A stretch of 64,000 nt of DNA from Mantis religiosa (GCA_030765055.1 CM060953.1:188837782-188901781), one strand, 5' to 3'; numbered from the stretch's first letter, positions 10,379 to 21,382 are shown. The notes: generated by a model not told the origin, from the letters alone. Translations and numbers: made by a program.

Positions 10379-11266
10379 CGCCATTGGATGGTGGAGTGAG
10401 AAGTAGAGGATGGCCATTAGCCCGCAGAAGAGCTCCGCAAAGGCCAGCCTCGGCCACGCTGCACTCAGGCAACTCTACCTTATCTTTCGATCAACCATGC
10501 CCATCCGCCTCAAACTACGGACGTACCGTGCAATCATACCGCCTCTGATCATCCTGTATGGATGCGAGGTCTGGAATTCGGTGGCTCATACCACCCTGCG
10601 CAGGCTACAAGCCGTGCAGAACAGAGCCTTAAGGATGAACTACGGTACCGACCGCAGGTTCCCATTACCCTTCCTGCACATCCAGTCTGGCATACCATAC
10701 GTTGAAGACGTCGTGCGTGAACGAACACGCACGTTGTATGCCAAGATCACTCCCCACCCCAACCAGCTGGTAAATTCACTGGGTCAATACGACCACCGTC
10801 TCCCCAGGAGACGGAGGAGCTATCGCCTACCCAAGGGCGCCCTTGGGTGGTAGAATCTGCCTCTCCTCCTGCCCCTACCAATCACCGCTAGATCACCTCG
10901 CGCCTTGGCCGCAGCTGGCAGTTCAACACCTGCAGTCGTGCCCTGGGACGCGCGCACGACGTGGACTTATTAAACCTCAACACCTTAATTCGCTACTGGT
11001 TCCACCACTGCTTGACAGATCGCTAGAGACCGCACAAAGCAAGGTGGAACTGGCACTGTCCTCCCCCAAGGGGGAATTATCCCGGTACCAGAAACATCAG
11101 TAGAGGCCAACTGCGCCGTCTTACTAAACGACACGCAAGCTTGCGCATAAACATATATCTATCATACCGTCGGGTAAATCCGCACAGCGGATAAGTACCG
11201 TAGCGTATAACCCTCCGCCCGGGAGAACCTGGGCGACCTACATCTTCTCTTGTCTCTTGACTCTTG
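10379..11266 (+). mobile_element. 5'-truncated jockey-type non-LTR retrotransposon inserted in the LTR
   Basis: The 888-bp insert is bounded by identical 11-bp copies of GTCAGTTCAGT (10368-10378 and 11267-11277), a target-site duplication of retrotransposon type. It contains the C-terminal part of a reverse transcriptase and 3' untranslated sequence. No poly-A tail is visible at the right end. Confidence 0.7.
10410..10853 (+). pseudogene. Non-LTR reverse transcriptase, C-terminal fragment
   Basis: An open frame of 147 codons with the thumb and connection hallmarks of jockey-like polymerases: KLRTYRAIIPPLIILYGCEV, then VWNSVAHTTLRRLQAVQNRA, LRMNYGT, and IPYVEDVVRERTRTLY. In active elements this protein copies the element's RNA into the target site. 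The catalytic palm (with its YADD-type box) and the endonuclease are absent, so this is a 5'-truncated dead insertion. The first ~25 residues and the residues after about 130 are probably not native frame. The ATG shown is just the first in frame. Confidence 0.75.
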
Positions 11267-11829
11267 GTCAGTTCAGTTCTTGACGAGCAGCCAAGTGCTA
11301 GCGAACGGACTGGAAGACTGCGTACGTGCATCAGATCTTAGTCAACTCTGGAGAGAGTTGTACGTAATTGTGAGTGTGGAGTGGACCTGTGACAGACGAA
11401 CTGGTGGATTGTAATTGTGTGCGCTACGTAATTCTATGCAAACGGCAAGTGCTCCAACTGTAATTCGCTGGAAATAAGGAACATTTTGAGATTGTGCAAC
11501 TGGACTTTTAATTTCACGAACCCCGAAAGTCACAATATTTAACTGCCGGTAGAGGGAGGCCTCACAGCTTCTGTCAGCACATCAAATACGATTACAAGCT
11601 GCTAGGGGAATAGTATATAAACTTGCTCCATCAGACATGCTATTGATGACATCAAATTTTGCGTGGTAAAGTCGCAGATAAAAATGAACAGGGTCTATGT
11701 CTGATAAAATCTGGACATGCAGTCTGTGCGTGAAGTCTATTTCTTATATCGGGTTTTCTGATAAATTCGTTCGATTCTTGTTACGTGTTTACGACTAAGA
11801 ACTCCTGAGAACACTGCATGCCCCCAAAG

Positions 11830-13110
11830 AAGTTGCCTAATAATATGGGATTTGTTTGCAAATACAATAGCTGAAAAGAATGCTATGAACACAAACCACA
11901 GCGACCTCACGGAAAAAGGTAAAATACGTCAACTTATGTAAGAATTGCTAACCAAACTTTAGTACCAGTTTGTGGATGCAACAGTGCGGAGTTGTAACTT
12001 GTGGCAGGAAGGAACATTTTCGACTTTTAATGTTGTTTTATTACCGTAAAGTTAAAACCGCCTTACAAACTCAACGGAAAATGTGTGCTGTTTTCGGAGA
12101 AGATGCAGTGACGAATCGGGCATGTCAAAAATGGTTTTCTCGATTTCGAGCTGGGAACTTCTCTGTGAAAGACAAACCTCGTTCTGGACGACCTGTAGTT
12201 ACGGATAAGGAAAGGATAAAGACATGATTACGAACAACCCCAGAATAACTACTCGGGAGGTAGGTCAGGAGCTAAACTTATCTCATGCAACTGTAGCCAG
12301 GCACCTAAATAAACTTGGTTACGTAAATCTTCGGGATGTATGGGTTCCGCACGAACTGAGTGAACAAAATTTAGTTCAGCGCGTTTCCATCTGTGACGCA
12401 TTGATAAGACGCAATGAAACTGCCCGTTTTCTGAAACAGCTGGTTACAGGAGACGAAAAGTGGATTGTGTACAACAACATCCGAAAGAGAAGGTCATGGC
12501 GTAAGAAAGGGGAACCACCACTCTCATTTCCTAAACCATGGCTTCATCCTGAGAAGATTATGCTGTGCATTTGGTAGGACTGGAAAGGAATTATTTATTA
12601 CGAATTTCTTCCTCCTGGGGAGACCATCAATTCAGAGAAATACTGTTCTCAGTTGGATCGTCTGAAGGTTGCCCTAGAAGAGAAAAGGCCAGAGTTAGCA
12701 TCTAATGGTGGAGTCGTCTTTCATCAAGAGAATGCCAAACCACACACTTCTATGGTCACTCGTCAGAAATTACGGGATTTCGACTGGGATGTGTTACCTC
12801 ACCCGCCTTATTCTCCAAACATTGCCCCATCCGACTACCATTTATTCCGATCCCTGCAAAACTACCTTAATGGCAAACGCCTTACTTCCTTGGAGGATGG
12901 CAGACTCGCCGTAGAAGAGTTCGTCAACCAGAAAACTGCAAGATTTTGGAAAAATGGTATTGATAAGCTTCCTGAGAAATGGAGATATGTTATTGATAAT
13001 AACGGTGCACACTGCACGAAATAAAGTTTGTTTTGAAAAGTTCATTGCCTTGTTTACTTTCTATGACCTTGCGTATGTAAACAGATTACCCCTACATAAT
13101 TAGGCAACTT
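11830..13110 (+). mobile_element. Full-length dead mariner element, ~1.28 kb
   Basis: Imperfect 20-bp terminal inverted repeats: AAGTTGCCTAATAATATGGG at 11830-11849, and at 13091-13110 the reverse complement of AAGTTGCCTAATTATGTAGG. The length is typical of mariner. A flanking TA duplication is not clear at the chosen ends. Confidence 0.8.
11970..13024 (+). pseudogene. Mariner transposase pseudogene, DD34D type with changed catalytic residue
   Basis: Nearly the whole protein can be followed. N-terminal helix-turn-helix: LMLFYYRKVKTALQTQRK, CAVFGEDAVTNRACQKWFSR and DKPRSGRPVV. A frameshift occurs at about 12222-12227. The second helix-turn-helix has NPRITTREVGQELNLSHATV and LGYVNLRDVWVPHELSE. 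Catalytic part: LVTGDEKWIVYNN (first Asp present), a stop TAG at 12576-12578 after IMLCIW, then DRLKVALEEKRPELAS, VVFHQENAKPH and PPYSPNIAPSDYHLF. The usual HQDNA has become HQENA, so the second catalytic Asp is Glu; the third (in SDY) is present with 34 residues between them. The C-terminus GIDKLPEKWRYVIDNNG is complete. Dead by frameshift, stop and active-site change. Confidence 0.9.
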
Positions 13111-13954
13111 CGTTGCCGTAGATGTGATACGGGTATACAGTGCAGGCGTTCTTTGTCGTTAACACGTAACAAAAATCGAATGAATTCAAGAGTCAAACCA
13201 ATACAGCATAATTTTGAAGACACTTTAAGGGAGGTTTAAAGACTTCATGATTTTTTTTTATTAAATATACTTACGTAAGAAACAAGTTTACTGGATGCAA
13301 GTTGGTTTATATTCCAATAATCCCAAGATCTTCCTTGCTTTTCGGACACAAAACAAGAAAACTACACATACAAGAAGGTTTTCCGCTCTGTTTCTTTGCT
13401 AGATGTTCCACATGCGAGATTCACATGTTTTCCCAGAGTTGGCGAATTTTTGTGGCAACATCTATGTTTATTTTTGCCTTCGGAATAATAAAATCACTTT
13501 TTGCTGCTCGATACACAATGAAATTGTTCTCTTCAAATGGCTTTAGACGCTTCGGAATTACGATACATTGTGTATTCGATTCGTTCAGATTTCTGAATGA
13601 TGTCATTGTGCTGGGCAAATTCACAATTACACGAATGGTGGCACAATATAAGGCCAGTTGTTTGCGTCAGTTATTGCCAATTTGTGAGGGAGAGAAGAAA
13701 AAATGGGCCACACCTACGAAATGGGCTTATTCAGAAACAATTTCAATAGCTGCTGATTGGTCATATTTATCAGGAAATGCAACGTGAAACAAATTTTATG
13801 CGGGCTTCTACAAATGTTTTCTTTATGAGTAATGCTGTGAATTTAGTAAACCCGAATCCAACTGCAGGTAATTTCTGATATTAATGTATTAACAATGTCT
13901 TAAGTACTAAGAAAAAATGCCCAAAATAATTGCATTTTCATTTATCTCGGTGTA
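13111..13954. other. No assignable gene; one 161-codon open frame
   Basis: An open frame on the plus strand at 13302-13787 (161 codons) and an overlapping minus-strand frame at 13421-13624 show no motif I recognise. Either could be chance, or a fragment of a host exon. No splice-consistent neighbours were identified. Confidence 0.3.
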
Positions 13955-14285
13955 TTTTATTGCAGCCCAGCGGATAGCTCAGGAGTTTAGGGAGGTCTGG
14001 CTTCGACTGCCTAGACCAAATACCTTAGACTTGGGCTTTACTGGGGGTTGCTCGGGCCTCCATGCGAATGCTGTCCCTGCATTTCATCTCCATTATCATT
14101 TAACATCATCTCTTATCTGCTTGCTTCTTTCAGAGTGTCAGCAGAAGTTTCGGCGCTGCATGGCAGGATGATAAACTGGTAAACACCTTCTCCTCCGGTA
14201 AGGCAGCTTCAAATTTCCGGGCCGGCCTGGTGGCCCGCCCTCAATGACTCTTTGGGTCGACAAAACTAAATAAATAAATAGCTAA
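13955..14285 (+). mobile_element. Probable 3' end of a non-LTR retrotransposon or SINE with (TAAA)n tail
   Basis: A GC-balanced block (GGCTTCGACTGCCTAGACC, CTTGGGCTTTACTGGGGG, GGGCCGGCCTGGTGGCCCGC) ends in AAACTAAATAAATAAATAG, an A-rich tail typical of retroposons, followed directly by a long microsatellite. No coding motif, so the assignment rests on the tail only. Confidence 0.35.
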
Positions 14286-14317
14286 ATAGATAGAGATATA
14301 GAAAAACGATAAATGAT

Positions 14318-14690
14318 GGCTGGATGGATGGAAGGACGGAGGGACGGATGGACGGATGGACGGACGCACGGAGGGACGGATGGACGGATTGGCGGATGGA
14401 CGGATAGACGGATGGACGGATAGACGGATGGACGGATGGACGGATGGACGGATTGGCGGATGGACGGATTGGCGGATGGACTGATGGACGGATGGGGGGA
14501 CGGAGGGACGGAGGGACGGATGGACGGATGGACGGACGGACGGATTGGCGGATGGACGGATTGGCGGATGGACTGATGGACGGACGGGGGGACGGAGGGA
14601 CGGATGGACGGATAGACGGATGGACGGACGGACGGACGGGGGACGGAGGGACGGAGGGACGGATGGACGGATGGACGGATGGATGGAATA
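14318..14690. repeat. (GGAC/GGAT)n microsatellite, ~370 bp
   Basis: Almost uninterrupted tetranucleotide units GGAC, GGAT, GGAG and GGCG on the plus strand. It produces long open frames on both strands (Pro-Ser-Ile-Arg repeats on minus, Gly-Trp-Thr-Asp on plus) that are composition artefacts. It follows directly on the A-rich tail to its left. Confidence 0.95.
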
Positions 14691-14699
14691 CCATACCCT

Positions 14700-15227
14700 G
14701 GCACCTAATTTCTCAAGCTGGGGTATAAATATTCCAAACTTTTATATTTATTAAGTTTTATATAATTTATACAAACCGCTTTTAGAGATATTAAAACTAC
14801 TCTCTACTAAAAGTAAACAAAAAACAACACCAGAGCCAAATATTAATACACTACAATAAGTAACATTTTTTTCATAACACAAAACATAATATAAACATTC
14901 TTTTTTACATTCACCCCTTTCCCATTTTAATACATAAAATTTTAAATAAAAATAAAATCTAAAATAATTTAATAATGAACAAAAATATTAATGATACATA
15001 ATATTACTACTGCTATCCAGCTATTAATAAAACAAGAAAGAAAAAAACAACCTCCGTCATCACTCACCTCATCCTTCCTCCCGGGGATGTCTCACTTGAG
15101 GCGTAGGTGCAATAGAACATGACCTGTGGCAATGCCAACCAGCTACTTTCGGAGGGAAAGTAAAGCTGAGGCTTCCTTGTTTTAGAGCAAAATTGTGGCA
15201 TAAGGTTTTCTGATCAGAGATATTCCG
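14700..15227. other. Very AT-rich spacer
   Basis: Poly-A and poly-T-rich with no open frame of note and no repeat structure that I could define. Confidence 0.5.
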
Positions 15228-15456
15228 GGATGAGTGATCAGCCCAACACCGTAATAAAAGTACGAAAGAAATGAAGTGATAGGGAAAGTGATACAGAAAT
15301 CTGTGGAATTCTGGCGGAGGAAACCGGAGGAGCTGCAGAAATTCCGTCCCAACACCATGTTGCCACCAGAAATTTCGTTTTGCTATCGCCTGATATCGAA
15401 CCAGGGCCATCTTGGTCGGAGCAAAGTGGTCTAACCACTCAGTCATGGCACGGCCA
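15228..15456 (-). mobile_element. SINE family B, diverged copy
   Basis: On the minus strand: GGCCGTGCCATGACTGAGTG (A-box region), a B-box-like GGTTCGATATC, then the family B body with GCAACATGGTGTTGGGACGG. It aligns to the better-preserved copies at 45990-46237 and 49770-50020. A minus-strand frame over this region is a shadow of the SINE. Confidence 0.75.
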
Positions 15457-15545
15457 AACTTCAGTAAAAACGAAATGCAAATGTACAATTTTCTGGGAAT
15501 ATGTTCTGAAGCCCTCTTAATCCTATATTGGTTTTGTATAACTAG

Positions 15546-16180
15546 TATCCGTTAGGGGAGAAAATCCGTTCCCTTCAGCTGCCGTGGTGCGAGCGCTGAG
15601 GATCCCTGGCACTCGTGGTATCTCTGACGTTTCCTGAGGAACTTCGGGCCAAGCATTCGAATCCCTCCCGAATGGGAGATCCTGTTAGTTTTCCTCCTGC
15701 TAACCCTTTGGTTACACCAGTTCATATTCAACCTGAGTGACATTTCCTATGTGTTTATGCTGGATTTACTGAATTTTGTTCATTCTTTGAAATTTTAAAA
15801 GGTTTTTGAAGTTAATCCAAATCCTGATTGGGTTGGACTCGAGGGCGCAGTGTGTTCCTGACACTCACGTGAGATCGGGTACCACCGGCGAGACTTTGGC
15901 CGCCCCGAGGGGGCAGAGGGTTGCTTAAGAAGTCCCGGGTGCTAGCCTGCAGAGCTAGCCGGTGTGCTAGATCACCAGGCGGCCCCACCGAGGTTACTCG
16001 GTAGTCTTCCCTGCGAGGTTGGCGCGCGCGTAAGCAGCGCATCCACTTCCACCCGTCTTGACGTTGTCTATGGGGAGCGGCCTTTTAGATCCAAGGTATT
16101 GTCCCAAGAAAAAGCCCTTGAGCTTTCCATCGCTCCCGCGTTGATAGAGGCCGGAGTCTTAGACCTTTAAGGTATCCCGT
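15546..16180 (+). repeat. RepX interspersed repeat, first of a tandem pair
   Basis: GC-rich element, non-coding as far as I can see. Landmarks in order: CCGTTCCCTTCAGCTGCC, CACTCGTGGTATCTCTGACG, TTGGGTTGGACTCGAGGG, GTGCTAGATCACCAGGCGGC, CCCCACCGAGG, CGGTAGTCTTCCCTGCGAGG. An AT-rich segment at about 15690-15815 interrupts it. The same landmarks recur at 16180, 53345 and, reversed, at 48520-50115. Class unknown. Confidence 0.75.
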
Positions 16181-16745
16181 AGGGGAAGGGATCCGTCCCT
16201 TTCAGCTGCCAAAGTGCGGGCGCTGCGGAACCTTAGCACTCGTGGTACCTCTGACGTTACTAGAGGAACCTCGGGCCGAACAGCCGAGCCCCTCCTTCGG
16301 GAGTTGTTCGGATTGGGATGGCCTCGAGGGGGCAGTGTGTTCCCGATACCTGTGGGAGATTGGGTACGTCTTCGGACGGGGTTGAGGGAAGCCATTAAGT
16401 TTCCGGGTACTAGCCTGCTCAGCTAGTAGAAGGTGTGCTAGATCACCGGGCGACCCCACCGAGGTCATATCGGTAGTCTTCACCTTGAATGTTGACGCGC
16501 GTAAGTGGCGTATCCACTTCGGTCACGTCTTGTGTCCCTAGGACCAGATGGGGGGGCTTGTTAGGAAACTAGGTCTTGCCCTAATGGAAAGCCCCACGGA
16601 GGATGCCGGGCGCCCTTCACGGGATAGCTCGGATAACTCCCTGGTTGAAAGAGGCCCGGGTCTTGTACCTACGGGTTCAAGGCTAATGGGAGTAGAACCT
16701 CTGGACTCTGGACTCAACCTTTCAGGTAGAGCTCGTCATGAATGT
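16180..16745 (+). repeat. RepX interspersed repeat, second of the pair
   Basis: More complete than the first copy: AGGGATCCGTCCCTTTCAGC, GGTACCTCTGACGTTACTAG, AGTTGTTCGGATTGGGATGG, GTGTGCTAGATCACCGGGCG, CCACCGAGGTCATATCGGTA, GAAAGCCCCACGGAGGATGC, and an end near GGGTTCAAGGCTAATGGGAG. Apparent open frames on both strands are low-confidence by-products of GC content. Confidence 0.75.
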
Positions 16746-16867
16746 ATGATTAGTAAACTGTATGAAATATCACAGGCTTCTCCCGAAATTTCAAGGGATA
16801 GAGTTCATTTGTCACATAAACATGCTGTCACTTCCGCGATCAGTGTTCTGCCTAGAGGAATTGAGAG

Positions 16868-17490
16868 GTGTTAGGGGAATTGCCCCACCCGTTTTGTTTA
16901 TTGGTTGAAAGGTCGGATGTTAGCTGACGTTACGAAGCCAAAACGAACCGGGTTGTTATTCTGCAAAAGAGGCAGTTCCAACACACAATTCGAAAAAAAT
17001 AGACTACTGGAGCGATCTCCAGCTTCTGTCAGGACTATATAAGAGCCGAGGCGAAGCCGAGCGATAATAGTGTGTCTGCGTGTGTATGGAGCTTGCAGTG
17101 TCAGTCAAGGTGCAGCTCAGAGGCGAGGAGTCGGCGCAGTGTAGTTGTATGAGATACCAGAGCAGTTTAGAAAAGTGCAGTAATTTCCATAGTTCTGTGG
17201 AGAATAGTCTGCAAGCAGTGGAATTGTGTACTGCAGCAGTACAACATCACAGTGTGTCCAAGCTCTGTGGTGAGGAGTCGGCGGACGGTGTGCGCAAGGG
17301 AATATCAGAATTACACTAAGAGGCAGAGTGAGGTTAACCTGCGTGTACGTCAGAGGAATTAATAGCAGCTCAATTTGGGGTGTACAACAAAGACATACAG
17401 AAAATTAAAGAGAGCCTTGAAGTTCTAAATTTGTGTAAAAGGGAAATAGTTTGTACGTTGGCATTCCGCTGATAGTTTTTGTGACATATA
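16868..17490 (+). mobile_element. Candidate solo LTR (family L2)
   Basis: Begins TGTTAGGGGAATTGCCCC and holds a TATATAAG box at 17036-17043 followed by GC-rich leader-like sequence (GAGCCGAGGCGAAGCCGAGC). No second LTR, primer site or gag-pol reading frame is seen, and no target duplication could be established; the right end is set only by the neighbouring mariner. The 79-codon frame at 17080 shows no motif. Confidence 0.35.
17036..17043 (+). promoter_or_regulatory. TATA-box-like element in candidate LTR
   Basis: TATATAAG preceded by CAGGAC and followed by AGCCGAGG, in the right position for an LTR promoter if the element begins at 16868. Confidence 0.35.
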
Positions 17491-18800
17491 TTAGGGTGGG
17501 GAAAAAAGTAATGCCAACTATTTATTTTCTCTTTTAATTGCCAAGGAAACTTAATCTAATTTAAATATCTTGAAAACTACAAGATTGACGATTAATTTGT
17601 CACTATTCAATATAATCTTCATCCTTTTCCGCAGTTTTGGTCCACCTTGTAACTAGGGCATGTATTCCAGTGTGGTAAAACACACGGTCTTGCTTCCTAA
17701 GCCATTGACGCACGGACGTTTTCACAGCCTCCTCATCTTCAAAATGAATCCCACGATGAGCTTCCTTTAGTGGCCCGAACAGATGGAAGTCTGATGGTGC
17801 CAGGTCAGTGCTGTATGGGGAGGGTGCAGTAAGACTTGCCATCCCCATTTTCCATTTCTGCTGTGCTGTAACGGCTGGTGTGTGGTCCTCAATTGCCATG
17901 CAACACAAGAACATCCGCCATAGTTTTTGTTGGGCGAACTCGGCGAATACGTGCTTTCAGCTTTTGAGAGTTCTGACGTCTTGGACAGAATTTATTGTGC
18001 ATCCCTGCTCCAAAAATCAATCAGAAGTACACCCTCTGCATTCCAAAATACTGTCGCTGTAATATCCGTGCCGACCGCTGAGTTTTGATTTTTTTTTCCT
18101 TCGGTGACCTTGTGTGATGCCATTCCCTTGACTGCCTCTTTGATTCAGGTTAAAAAAGAACCCACGTTTCGTCTCCAGTAACTAGTTTTTCCAGAAACTC
18201 CTCTCCCTCCAAACTGAAGCGCTTCAAGTGTTCTGAGGCTATTGTTGTATTTGTTTCTTTAGTTTGGGCGGTTAACATTCTTGGTACCCAACGTGAACAA
18301 ACTTTTGAGTAACCCAGTTGTTGAATAATCGTCATCACACTACCTTTACAGAGGGAGGTAATGCGATACAATTCACCTGTTGTTACCCGGCGATCACTAC
18401 GAATGATGTCATCGACTCGCTGAATATTGCATGGAGTCATTGCCGCTTCGTTTTTCATCTGCCAATGGTGTTTGCCCTTCAGCTTCGTTACAGCGTCGAA
18501 CCCATCGTCTAACAGTGCTGACATCCACCGTTGCATCACCATACACATTTTTTAGCCTTTTGTGAATGCGAATTGGCGTTTCAGCTTCCGCAATCAAAAA
18601 TTCAATCACAGAACGCTGTCTAATACGAATGTCGATGTGAGCTGTTTGCAAGAGGATGCAGTGCTGCCACCTGTTGACTTAAGAAGCTTCTACTGAAGGG
18701 GATTGGAAAAGAAGGTTTGAGGAATTGTGCCAAATTCGAAGTTTTCACATAAATTATTTTAGGAAAAAGATAGGAGGCATTGCGTTTTGACCCAACCTGG
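17491..18800 (-). mobile_element. Full-length dead mariner element, 1,310 bp with TA flanks
   Basis: 25-bp imperfect terminal repeats: the left begins TTAGGGTGGGGAAAAAAGTA, and the right, read inward, begins CCAGGTTGGGTCAAAACGCA; both continue into ATGCC. TA dinucleotides flank both ends (17489-17490 and 18801-18802), as expected for mariner insertion. Confidence 0.88.
17603..18651 (-). pseudogene. Mariner transposase pseudogene
   Basis: Read leftward from the ATG at 18649-18651: helix-turn-helix region RQRSVIEFLIAEAETPIRIH, NVYGDATVDVSTVRRWVRR; a frameshift; then RSDRRVTTGELYRITSLCKG, SKVCSRWVPRML, EGEEFLEKLVTGDETWVLF with the first catalytic Asp. The segment around 17915-18150 is out of frame. 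The C-terminal part has PYSTDLAPSDFHLFGPLKEA, which retains the third Asp, and ends near DEDYIE. In the frame that gives HTPAV the second Asp motif (normally H-D-N) reads H-G-N followed by a stop. Dead by frameshift, stop and active-site loss. Confidence 0.85.
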
Positions 18801-18802
18801 TA

Positions 18803-19744
18803 AGTGAGTTTGGCATAAATGGTTGTATCGACTGCACTATATAAAGCGAAGATTGCCAGCGCGGTCTGTTCCCGCAATGTTTGTGAGACTGTAAAGATAT
18901 TTCTGAAACATCCTATAGGGATGCCTTTTATGACAGTGAAGAGCAAACCTTCTTCTTTCTAACGATGTGTTGCTTAAACATTGAATGGGACCTTTTGTAA
19001 TTTGAAGGACTGTATCTACAACCGTCACTAATACTGCTTGACGATATACTGTTCAGTTTTGTTTAGAATTTGCAAAAATAAGCATGCTGTTATTTTACCT
19101 ACATGATAAGGAATATAATAAAAAGGAGTAACTGAGAACGTCAAGTAAATGATGAAATAACTTTTAAACACATGGCTATTACTTACGATATTTGCTATCC
19201 TGATTTCAATCACGGAGTACCAGGTGTGCTTGTTGGATAAGAATAAAGGAATGAAGCACAGAGGAAGCTTTAAGTAAATGTGGAGACCTTCTTATCTTGG
19301 TCTGGTCGTTCTTTGACGATCTTCATATCTGCCAATATGCCAAGAATTGATTTCCTGTGGAGTACCGCGAGAATTCGAAGGAATTGAAAGGAAATGAAAT
19401 GGCTGGATGGGGTTCTGCTTCAATAACCCCGATATTCAAGGGGATAGACGTGCTCTTTATCAGCAATATAAGTAAAACAGTTGAATTACTAATAGAGACC
19501 AGATATTAAACAGGAGTTGCAGAGGATCCTATATCCCTATTAATTGCTTGTTTGTTAACTTGCATTTTTAGCGAACTTGTCATGTTTTCTTAACCTTAAT
19601 AGGGATAATGCCTCGACTAAAGTATTTAAGTTTAGGTATCTGCGGCTGTAGTTTCTGTATCACATACTTGAATTATTGACTAACAGTAGTAATACTTTTT
19701 ATTAATAAATTATTGGAACATATAAAACTGTAATATATAAATTG
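18803..19744. other. No recognisable feature
   Basis: AT-rich. Short minus-strand frames (18837-19028, 19028-19213) lack motifs. Confidence 0.5.
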
Positions 19745-19910
19745 CTGGCCAGTAGATCAGTCGGTAGAGCACCTGTCTGCTGTGCTAGGCGTCCAAGGTT
19801 CGATTCTCGGCAAGGTGGTGGGGATTTTCCTCCGATCAAGGTGATTCCTCATCTTCCCCAGACAATGGAAGTATGAATGAGAGTGCCAATGTGTGCGTGA
19901 TCTAATGATT
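19745..19910 (+). mobile_element. SINE family C copy
   Basis: A tRNA-like head with A box TAGATCAGTCGGTAGAGCAC and B box GGTTCGATTCTCGG, then GGTGGTGGGGATTTTCCTCC and GGAAGTATGAATGAGAGTGC. The second family C copy lies reversed at 46311-46465. Confidence 0.8.
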
Positions 19911-20017
19911 GAAACCCAACGTTTAGGACTGAACACCCTCGACATGTTCCAAAGGAGAACGGCCGCCGTTATGATCACTGCAGTTAAAGTCGGGTTATAA
20001 ATGGACAATATATATAC

Positions 20018-20462
20018 TTGACATGTTTTCACGTTGCCAAGCCAGGGCACTTCACCGGACAAGCGGCGTGTCCGAGAAGCCCGAGGAGAAGCCGCACACA
20101 GCAGCAGCCAAACCAACCTTACCTCACACATCAACATCCTCACCAATCACACCCTCCACGCCAATACCCTCGCAGTCACGCCCAAACCTGCCATACACAA
20201 CAACATCTCACCTACACCAAAGCCCTCTCACATCAGCCAGAATCACAGCTACTCCAACATATTAAAACCTCACACGCCACCACAGAGAAACCCACAGAAC
20301 TACCCCAGAACTTCAGCAACACACTCCAGGTCATGCAGGCAGCAATCACGTAGCAACTTGGGAGGCAGCCCCACTTTGGACGAGGTAAAGGAGGCCGTCC
20401 AGGCTTCACAGCGTGGTACCCGGGAGACTGACGGCAGTTCAGAAGCACTGGACTACTGCTAG
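20018..20462 (+). pseudogene. Possible non-LTR retrotransposon ORF1 (gag-like) fragment
   Basis: One frame starts CFHVAKPGHFTGQAACPR, resembling a CCHC zinc knuckle (C-x-x-C-x4-H-x4-C) with the second Cys lost. An overlapping frame then runs 142 codons rich in Pro, Thr, Ser and His with SYSNILKPHTPP, similar in style to the C-terminal tail of jockey and R1-type ORF1 proteins. Composition is unlike its AT-rich neighbours (C-rich plus strand). A further open frame at 20469-20726 (INDKRLFTPANLEGTLRMHQ) may be part of the same element. No reverse transcriptase follows. The call is tentative. Confidence 0.35.
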
Positions 20463-20726
20463 GCCAAGTTGGAGAAAATAGTAGGCTACATCAACGATAA
20501 ACGCCTCTTCACGCCAGCTAATCTCGAGGGAACTCTCAGGATGCATCAGATCTCCATCACTGACAACAGAGACCTCGCAAGAGCACTAGCACCCATGCAA
20601 GGGGCCCCTCCGCCCCGCAGAGACAACCGCACCCGTGGGACGCCACCACCGAATCTGCCACGCCGATACCCTCCGTTAGATACAGGTCCTCACGAGACCT
20701 ACATCGATCACTACGGAGCAATATAG

Positions 20727-21382
20727 GAAGAACGCCACCAGCTGAAAGGAACGGTGGGCGTCAGGGCCTAGTGGCCAAGACGTCTATCCCCCCCCCCCCA
20801 ACACTCCATGCGATTTGACGCAGCCATCAACACTACTTCTGAATCTGGGTGCCACGAGCGGAACCAGCCAACTTCACCAGGGCCACTGTCAATTGTAAAA
20901 AATGAACATATTGCAGAACCAGTTAAAGTGTCAGGGATTACTTCCGGCTTCTTTATGAATAAAGTACATTACATAGAAGCTCCAAAAACTGAATAAATAT
21001 AATTCATTATTCAAAAATCAACTAGGGAGAATATAAGTTTATGACCTTAATGCTGTATTTCACCAACATAAGTTGAGACTTAACATGGCTGTTAGTCTCT
21101 TTAGCAATTGTTATACCAAAAAATTGCATTTCACCTAAAAGTGTTAGCTTAACACTCATGTTAAATCTCTTGTTAGAACTAAAATGTTATGTTGTTAACA
21201 ATTGTAAATAGTCAAGATGGTGGCTGTGAAGGTAGCTGTTGATGTCGATTTCTCATATTCAGGACCGCTATAGAGTACTGCCTATGAGGAGAAATTATTT
21301 TGAAGCTTTCAAAAAATGTTCTACAGAGGTATAGACAGTCAAAACAAGCTGATATGAAGGTTACTGCGGAAGTACAAGAGAG
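20727..21382. other. No recognisable gene
   Basis: Contains a C-rich run (CCCCCCCCCC near 20790) and AT-rich sequence. Nothing else defined. Confidence 0.5.

Larger units (their letters stand above)
10133..11545 (+). mobile_element. Solo LTR (family L1), interrupted by a LINE
   Basis: The two outer parts match the reverse strand of the sequences at 47684-48240 and 58785-59400. The left part has CGCCTATCCATTTATCCTG and CGAAACTTCCAGACACAGCG with a TATATAAG box; the right part has GCGAACGGACTGGAAGACTG, TGTGTGCGCTACGTAATTCT, GGAAATAAGGAACATTTTGA and TTTAATTTCACGAACCCCG. A promoter TATA followed by a polyadenylation-like AATAA block in the same orientation suits an LTR. An 888-bp element splits it. 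No internal gag-pol adjoins, so it looks like a solo LTR. Confidence 0.6.

Noticed and set aside
13302..13787. 161-codon frame as a host gene
   Set aside because: No domain, signal or codon evidence; the opposite strand is also open for 67 codons. Left as unassigned.
14266..14754. Long Pro/Ser/Ile/Arg and Gly/Trp/Thr/Asp open frames
   Set aside because: Translation of a GGAC/GGAT microsatellite; all frames stay open because the repeat lacks stop codons.
16548..16874. 108-codon frame in the second RepX copy
   Set aside because: GC-rich non-coding repeat; the frame is not conserved in the other RepX copies.
20018..20726. Functional host zinc-finger gene
   Set aside because: One degraded knuckle, broken frames and low-complexity tail fit a retrotransposon ORF1 relic better.
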